The translations under genes were made by a program, and so were the position numbers. The notes under the pieces are model-generated. The model worked only from the letters and a program-made list of their open reading frames with translations, had not been told where the DNA came from and did not search any database. Positions 13,697 through 17,551 of a DNA stretch of 17,551 nucleotides are shown here, in pieces; the stretch's first letter is position 1; each line of letters starts with the position of its first letter. The stretch is taken from positions 1 through 17,551 of the forward strand of contig JABDKK010000108.1 of assembly GCA_013002265.1 (NCBI GenBank). Reading direction: 5' to 3'. The stretch comes from Candidatus Nitrosopumilus sp. GTDB lineage: Archaea; Thermoproteota; Nitrososphaeria; Nitrososphaerales; Nitrosopumilaceae.

Positions 13697-14461
13697 ATGT
13701 CATTAATTCCAAAATCACATCCTAGAGCAAAATCACTTTTTATCCGTGAAAAATTAATTCATGGTTTTGATCAAGGTTTAGTTGCAAAAGAAGGGCTTTT
13801 AGCTCAAGGAAGAGGTGAAGCTTTTGACTATTTACTTGGAGAAAAAACAGGAAAGACAGCAAAAAATGCAATTAGAGCAGCTGCTGCACAACTGCTTTTG
13901 GCAGAATTACCAGTAATCTCAGTTAATGGTAACGTAGCAGCATTATGTCCAAAACAAATTGTGAGATTATCCAAACAAATCAAAGCAAAATTAGAGGTAA
14001 ATCTCTTTTATGCAAATGAGACTAGGAAAAAAGCTGTAGTTAGCACTCTAAAAAAAAATGGTGCAAAAGAGATTCTAGGCGTAAATCCAAAGAACTCAAC
14101 TAAATTATCTGGAATAGATTCATCAAGAAGAATTGTTGATAAAAATGGAATTTTTGCAGCAGATGTAGTGGTTGTGCCACTTGAAGACGGCGATAGAACG
14201 ATGGCACTTAGAAAGGCTGGTAAATTAGTAATTACATTTGATCTTAATCCATTATCTAGAACTTCACAGACTGCAACTATAACAATTGTAGATAATATTA
14301 CACGTGCAATAGATTTGCTTATTACTGAAACCAAAAAACTATCAGATAAAAACAGAAAAGTTTTACAAAAGATTGTAGATGACTTTGATAATAAACAAAA
14401 TCTATCAGAAAATATTATTCAAATAAAAAATAATCTAACAAGGAGAGCAAAAATTGCATAA
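13697..14461 (+). CDS. 4-phosphopantoate--beta-alanine ligase (phosphopantothenate synthetase)
   Basis: 254 aa, the usual length of archaeal PPS. It joins 4-phosphopantoate and beta-alanine with ATP to make 4'-phosphopantothenate. Recognition rests on the family N-terminus IPKSHPRAKSLFIREKLIHG, the AAAAQLLLAELPVISVNGNVAALCP segment (about 61-85), and the later VVVPLEDGDRTMALRKAGK and TFDLNPLSRTSQTATITIVDN, which are diagnostic of this archaea-specific family. It follows pantoate kinase by 8 bp and overlaps panB by 8 nt, so the operon encodes successive reactions. No clear Shine-Dalgarno precedes the ATG, and translation may be coupled to pantoate kinase. Confidence 0.92.
   Translation: MSLIPKSHPRAKSLFIREKLIHGFDQGLVAKEGLLAQGRGEAFDYLLGEKTGKTAKNAIRAAAAQLLLAELPVISVNGNVAALCPKQIVRLSKQIKAKLEVNLFYANETRKKAVVSTLKKNGAKEILGVNPKNSTKLSGIDSSRRIVDKNGIFAADVVVVPLEDGDRTMALRKAGKLVITFDLNPLSRTSQTATITIVDNITRAIDLLITETKKLSDKNRKVLQKIVDDFDNKQNLSENIIQIKNNLTRRAKIA
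14441..14447 (+). promoter_or_regulatory. Ribosome binding site of panB
   Basis: AGGAGAG at 14441-14447, inside the last codons of the preceding gene, lies 6 nt before TTG 14454. It supports this non-ATG start and the 8-nt overlap between the two genes. Confidence 0.6.
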
Positions 14462-15293
14462 GTCAGTACAAGATATTCTTAAAAAGAAAAAAGAAAAGAA
14501 GAAAATATCTGTAATAACAAGTTATGATTACACTTTAGCATCATTATGTGATAAGGCTGGAATTGATGTGTTGTTAGTTGGGGATAGTGCCGGAATGGTG
14601 ATGCTTGGATATGAAAATACAATTCCTGTCACAATGGAACAAATGTGCATGTTTACAGAGGCAGTTAGTAATGCTCGTAATAATGCGTTATTAGTATCTG
14701 ATTTACCATTTATGTCATATCAAGTAAGTGTAGAGGATGCAGTAAAAAACTCTGGAAGATTAATCAAAGCAGGAGCTGATGCTGTAAAGCTTGAGGGAGG
14801 ATCAATAATGGTTGAAACAATTAGTGCAATTGTTGATGTTGGAATTCCAGTGATGGGACATATTGGACTACAACCACAAACAACAATGCTATCACAAGGG
14901 TACAAAGTGCAAGGAAAAACCAAAGATAGTGCAATGAAATTAATTCAAGATGCAAAGGAGCTTGAAGAAGCTGGTGTGTTTAGTATAGCATTAGAAATGG
15001 TAAGCCATCAAGTTGCCAAGATAATATCTGAGAGTGTAAATGTTCCAACAATTGGGATAGGTTCGGGTGTAAATTGTGATGGACAAGTGTTGGTAGTTCA
15101 AGACTTACTTGGAATGTATGACAAAATTAAACCAAAATTTGCTAAAAGATACATGAATTTGTCTGAAGATATTGTAAATTCTTTAGGGAATTACAAAAAG
15201 GATGTAGAATCAGGCACGTTTCCTGCTGAAGAGAACTGGTTTTCTATGGATGAGGATGAATTAAAGAAGTTGCGTGAGCATATTGACAAGTAA
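14454..15293 (+). CDS. panB: Ketopantoate hydroxymethyltransferase
   Basis: 279 aa. It transfers a hydroxymethyl group from methylene-tetrahydro(metha)nopterin-type cofactor to 2-oxoisovalerate, giving ketopantoate, the first committed step to pantoate. The metal ligands match the well-studied enzyme: D44 in LVGDSAG, D83 in VSDLPF and E114 in KLEGG. The catalytic Glu is E181 in ALEMV. GHIGLQPQ (135-142) is also conserved. Translation starts at TTG 14454, supported by AGGAGAG upstream. It is third in the CoA operon. Ketopantoate reductase, needed before pantoate kinase, is not in the window. Confidence 0.95.
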   Translation: MHKSVQDILKKKKEKKKISVITSYDYTLASLCDKAGIDVLLVGDSAGMVMLGYENTIPVTMEQMCMFTEAVSNARNNALLVSDLPFMSYQVSVEDAVKNSGRLIKAGADAVKLEGGSIMVETISAIVDVGIPVMGHIGLQPQTTMLSQGYKVQGKTKDSAMKLIQDAKELEEAGVFSIALEMVSHQVAKIISESVNVPTIGIGSGVNCDGQVLVVQDLLGMYDKIKPKFAKRYMNLSEDIVNSLGNYKKDVESGTFPAEENWFSMDEDELKKLREHIDK

Positions 15294-16533
15294 AAAATAT
15301 CAAATAAAAAAAGATCATCCGTCATTAGATATTGTTAGCTCTAACGGCGTAGAGTTATCTGAAAAAAAAATTGTTTTGTGCGTTGCTGGTAGTGTTGCTG
15401 CATACAAAGCGATTGAGCTAGCCAGATTACTGATGAGACATGGAGCAGATGTTTCATGTGTAGCTAGTAGTGCAGTAACAAAACTCATTCAACCAGATTA
15501 TTTCAAGTGGGCAACTGGGAATAAAGTGATTACAAAACTAACAGGAGAATTAGAACATATAAGATTAGCAGATTATAATCAATCAGATCTTGTAATAGTT
15601 TATCCAGCTACGGCGAATACTTTAGGAAAATTAGCTAATGGAATTGATGATACTCCTGTATCAACTGTGTTAACGGTAGCTTTTGGTTCAAAAATTCCAA
15701 TATTGATGTGTCTAGCAATGCATGAATCAATGTATGAGAATTCTGCTGTTATTAAGAATATGAATTTTCTAAAAAAGAAAATTGAATTTATTAATCCACA
15801 AATGATAGAAGGAAAGGCTAAAGCCCCAGAACCAGAAAATGTTTTAGACTATGTATTAAAGAAATTTGGATTTTCATCTATTCTAAAAAATAAAAAAGTG
15901 CTAATGACAGCAGGTCCAACAGCTGAACATATTGATCCAATTCGTGTTATTACAAATCAAAGTACAGGTAAAACAGGAGTAAGTTTAGCTACAGAATTTA
16001 TTTCATCAGGTGCAAAAGTTACTTTAATTTATGGACCAGGAAATGAAATACCACCAAAGGGTGCCAAAATTATCAATGTCTCATCAAGTAGTGAGATGTT
16101 CAATGCAGTAAAAAACGAATTAAAGAAAAAATTTGATATCGTAATAATGGCCGCTGCTGTATCAGATTACGTTCCTATCAATCCAAGTAAAAATAAAATT
16201 AAAAGTTCAAAAAATGTATTGAAAATTAGCCTCAAAAAAGCTCCAAAAATCATAGATCAAGTAAAGAAAATTCAAAAAAATGTATTGTTGGTAGGCTTTA
16301 AGGCAGAAACCAATCTGACAAAAAATCAACTTATCAAAAGCGCTCAGAGCAAATTAAAAGAAACAAAATCGGATATGATAGTTGCAAATGATATTGGTTC
16401 TAAATACAAGAAAAATCCTAAAAATAATCAAGTGATTATCATTGATTCAAAAAAAGTAATCATATCTCCAAGAATTAGTAAAGAGAGAATTGCTAGATTC
16501 ATCAGAAAACAAATTGAATTAAAATTAAAATGA
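15274..16533 (+). CDS. coaBC: Bifunctional phosphopantothenoylcysteine decarboxylase / phosphopantothenate--cysteine ligase
   Basis: 419 aa from GTG 15274. It makes 4'-phosphopantothenoylcysteine (CoaB, about 207-419) and decarboxylates it to 4'-phosphopantetheine (CoaC, FMN, about 31-195). CoaC features are KIVLCVAGSVAAYKA (32-46), active-site H95 in LEHIRLAD, PATANT at 111-116 and LAMHESMY at 147-154. CoaB features are GPTAEHIDPIRVITNQSTGKTG (N228), AAAVSDY (293-299) and lysines of NKIKS (307-311). The usual ACGxxGxGRM cysteine motif of CoaC is absent; residues 174-188 read NPQMIEGKAKAPEPE. The gene overlaps panB by 20 nt. TTG 15283 is an alternative start; both leave the family's HPSLDI N-terminal segment intact. 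Confidence 0.92.
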   Translation: MSILTSKKYQIKKDHPSLDIVSSNGVELSEKKIVLCVAGSVAAYKAIELARLLMRHGADVSCVASSAVTKLIQPDYFKWATGNKVITKLTGELEHIRLADYNQSDLVIVYPATANTLGKLANGIDDTPVSTVLTVAFGSKIPILMCLAMHESMYENSAVIKNMNFLKKKIEFINPQMIEGKAKAPEPENVLDYVLKKFGFSSILKNKKVLMTAGPTAEHIDPIRVITNQSTGKTGVSLATEFISSGAKVTLIYGPGNEIPPKGAKIINVSSSSEMFNAVKNELKKKFDIVIMAAAVSDYVPINPSKNKIKSSKNVLKISLKKAPKIIDQVKKIQKNVLLVGFKAETNLTKNQLIKSAQSKLKETKSDMIVANDIGSKYKKNPKNNQVIIIDSKKVIISPRISKERIARFIRKQIELKLK

Positions 16534-16697
16534 AAAAATCAGAGCTTCGAATGCTAATAGCAGAGTATAAAAAAATAAAATTAAAAATGAAAAAGATTAA
16601 TGATGGAAAATTACAAGAAAAACTAGAGTTAATTGAGCACAAATATTTCCATGAAACAGGAAATTCATTAAAATCTGAACTAGAAAAGATCACATAA
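16530..16697 (+). CDS. Small highly charged 55-aa protein
   Basis: ATG 16530 overlaps the coaBC TGA by 4 nt (ATGA), so it is probably translated with coaBC. The 55-aa product is mostly helical and Lys/Glu-rich: ELRMLIAEYKKIKLKMKKI, then LQEKLELIEHKYFHETG and a short helix. It has no membrane segment or catalytic motif, and I do not recognise a family. The 4-nt overlap and protein-like heptad pattern argue that it is real. It might be a small accessory or structural protein; function unknown. Confidence 0.65.
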   Translation: MKKSELRMLIAEYKKIKLKMKKINDGKLQEKLELIEHKYFHETGNSLKSELEKIT

Positions 16698-16725
16698 AAT
16701 ACATCTAAGTTTTAGTGATCATAAA

Positions 16726-17551
16726 ATGAAATTCAATCATTCTGAATATAAAGAAAGAAATATGAAAATTTGGAATGAAATTGCACCAAGATATCATAAA
16801 AGATGGGCAAGCATAAACAAAGGTCCATTTCAAAGTACATCAAAACTAATAGAACTTGTAAAAATCAATAAAGGAAATTTCGTGTTAGATATTGCATGTG
16901 GAACAGGTGTTGTAACAAAAGAGATTCATAAAAAGATTGGAAATTCGGGTTATGTAATAGGAATTGATGCTTCAAGTACTGCAATAAATATTGCAAAAAA
17001 ATGGAATGATAAAAAGTCAAATTTAGATTTTTTAAACAGTGATGCTGAAAAATTCACTTTTGCAAAAAAATTTGACATCATCACATGTCAGTATGCATTG
17101 TTCTTTTTTCCAAATGCACAAAAGGCATTAAAAAATGTGAAAAATAGCCTCAAAAAAGATGGAAAAATTGGAATTTCTGTGCATGGAAGAAAAGACAAAG
17201 TTCCATTTTTTAGCAATATTTTAGATTCTGTAATACAGTTTATTCCAGACTATGTTCCTGCCGGAACACCAAATCTTGACAGATTTGGAACAAAATCCTC
17301 ACTAAGTAATGAGATCAAAAAAGCTGGGTTTACAAAAATATCAGTTAAAGAATATGTATTTGAATACAGTCCAGGAAATTTTGAAGATTATTGGAAAAAT
17401 TATATCAAGTATATTGCTAAACCACTTAAAGAAAAACTAGATTCATTACAATTTTCAGAAAGAAAGCAACTAAAGCAACTTGTAAAAGAAAAAACTTCTC
17501 AATATACAAAGAAAAATGGGGAGATTCTATTTCCTTGGCAAGTTTTAATTT
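16726..17551 (+). CDS. Class I SAM-dependent methyltransferase (3' end outside the window)
   Basis: 275 codons are visible from ATG 16726 and the frame is still open at the window edge. Motif I VLDIACGTGVVT (53-64) binds SAM, with acidic D81 ending the next strand (YVIGIDAS). DIITCQYALFFFPNAQKAL corresponds to motif II and its following helix, and LKKDGKIGISVHG to motif III. An N-terminal helix (EYKERNMKIWNEIAPRYHKRW) resembles UbiE/COQ5- and Methyltransf_11-type small-molecule enzymes. The methyl acceptor is not predictable. It starts 28 bp after the 55-aa gene in the same direction and may be the tail of the CoA operon transcript or have its own start. Confidence 0.85.
   Translation, partial: MKFNHSEYKERNMKIWNEIAPRYHKRWASINKGPFQSTSKLIELVKINKGNFVLDIACGTGVVTKEIHKKIGNSGYVIGIDASSTAINIAKKWNDKKSNLDFLNSDAEKFTFAKKFDIITCQYALFFFPNAQKALKNVKNSLKKDGKIGISVHGRKDKVPFFSNILDSVIQFIPDYVPAGTPNLDRFGTKSSLSNEIKKAGFTKISVKEYVFEYSPGNFEDYWKNYIKYIAKPLKEKLDSLQFSERKQLKQLVKEKTSQYTKKNGEILFPWQVLI

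Noticed and set aside
16502..16693. - strand frame antisense to the 55-aa gene
   Set aside because: Its Phe/Ile/Ser-rich product is the complement of Lys/Glu-rich codons, and the + strand frame has an ATGA overlap with coaBC.
1..17551. CRISPR arrays, insertion sequences, phage or toxin-antitoxin genes
   Set aside because: No regularly spaced direct repeats, transposase or integrase motifs, or typical toxin pairs were seen.

Overview
The window reads as a low-GC ammonia-oxidising-archaeon-type (Nitrososphaeria/Thaumarchaeota, Nitrosopumilus-like) chromosome segment. This is an inference. It rests on the archaeal route to coenzyme A (pantoate kinase plus 4-phosphopantoate--beta-alanine ligase), an archaeal PyrH, an AbrB-PhoU fusion regulator, Lrp-type regulators, and TATA-like boxes about 22-30 bp before start codons, as expected for leaderless archaeal mRNAs. 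No rRNA, tRNA, CRISPR array, insertion sequence or phage gene was recognised. The region looks like compact, vertically inherited core genome.

Layout. Positions 1-1105: the first codons of a leftward gene, a membrane-anchored LEA/WHy-like protein (-) and a divergent 118-aa unknown protein (+), which share one central TATA-like box. Positions 1106-3599: a leftward nucleotide operon, tmk -> HD-domain phosphohydrolase -> pyrH, joined by 4-nt ATGA overlaps. Positions 3677-4057: a rightward Hsp20. Positions 4058-6015: a leftward pair, an unknown protein then a UbiB/ABC1-family kinase-like protein. Positions 6016-6607: a sparse stretch with a 60-aa two-helix membrane protein, a possible 22-aa single-helix peptide and two inverted repeats.

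Positions 6608-10170: a leftward export or envelope operon of FtsX/MacB-type permease -> ABC ATPase -> secreted, C-terminally anchored COG1361-like protein -> coiled-coil membrane protein. The ATPase has no ATG, GTG or TTG upstream of its Walker A motif and appears to start at CTG behind a GGAGG site. A divergent two-HTH Lrp-type regulator (10287-11189) and a Nudix hydrolase (11215-11730) follow on the + strand, then a convergent AbrB-PhoU protein (11731-12711).

Positions 12777-16533: a rightward coenzyme A operon, pantoate kinase -> phosphopantothenate synthetase -> panB -> coaBC. It covers PanB, PoK, PPS and the cysteine ligation/decarboxylation steps. Ketopantoate reductase, the beta-alanine source and the last two CoA steps are not in the window. 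A 55-aa charged protein overlaps the coaBC stop and is followed by a SAM methyltransferase cut by the window edge.

The least expected observations are the CTG start of the ABC ATPase, the three convergent gene pairs whose stop codons abut with zero spacing, two divergent promoters with near-symmetric TATA elements, a four-codon ORF at the predicted start of the Lrp-regulator transcript, a CoaBC without the classical ACG-type cysteine motif, and the four-gene ABC/COG1361/coiled-coil cassette of unknown substrate.
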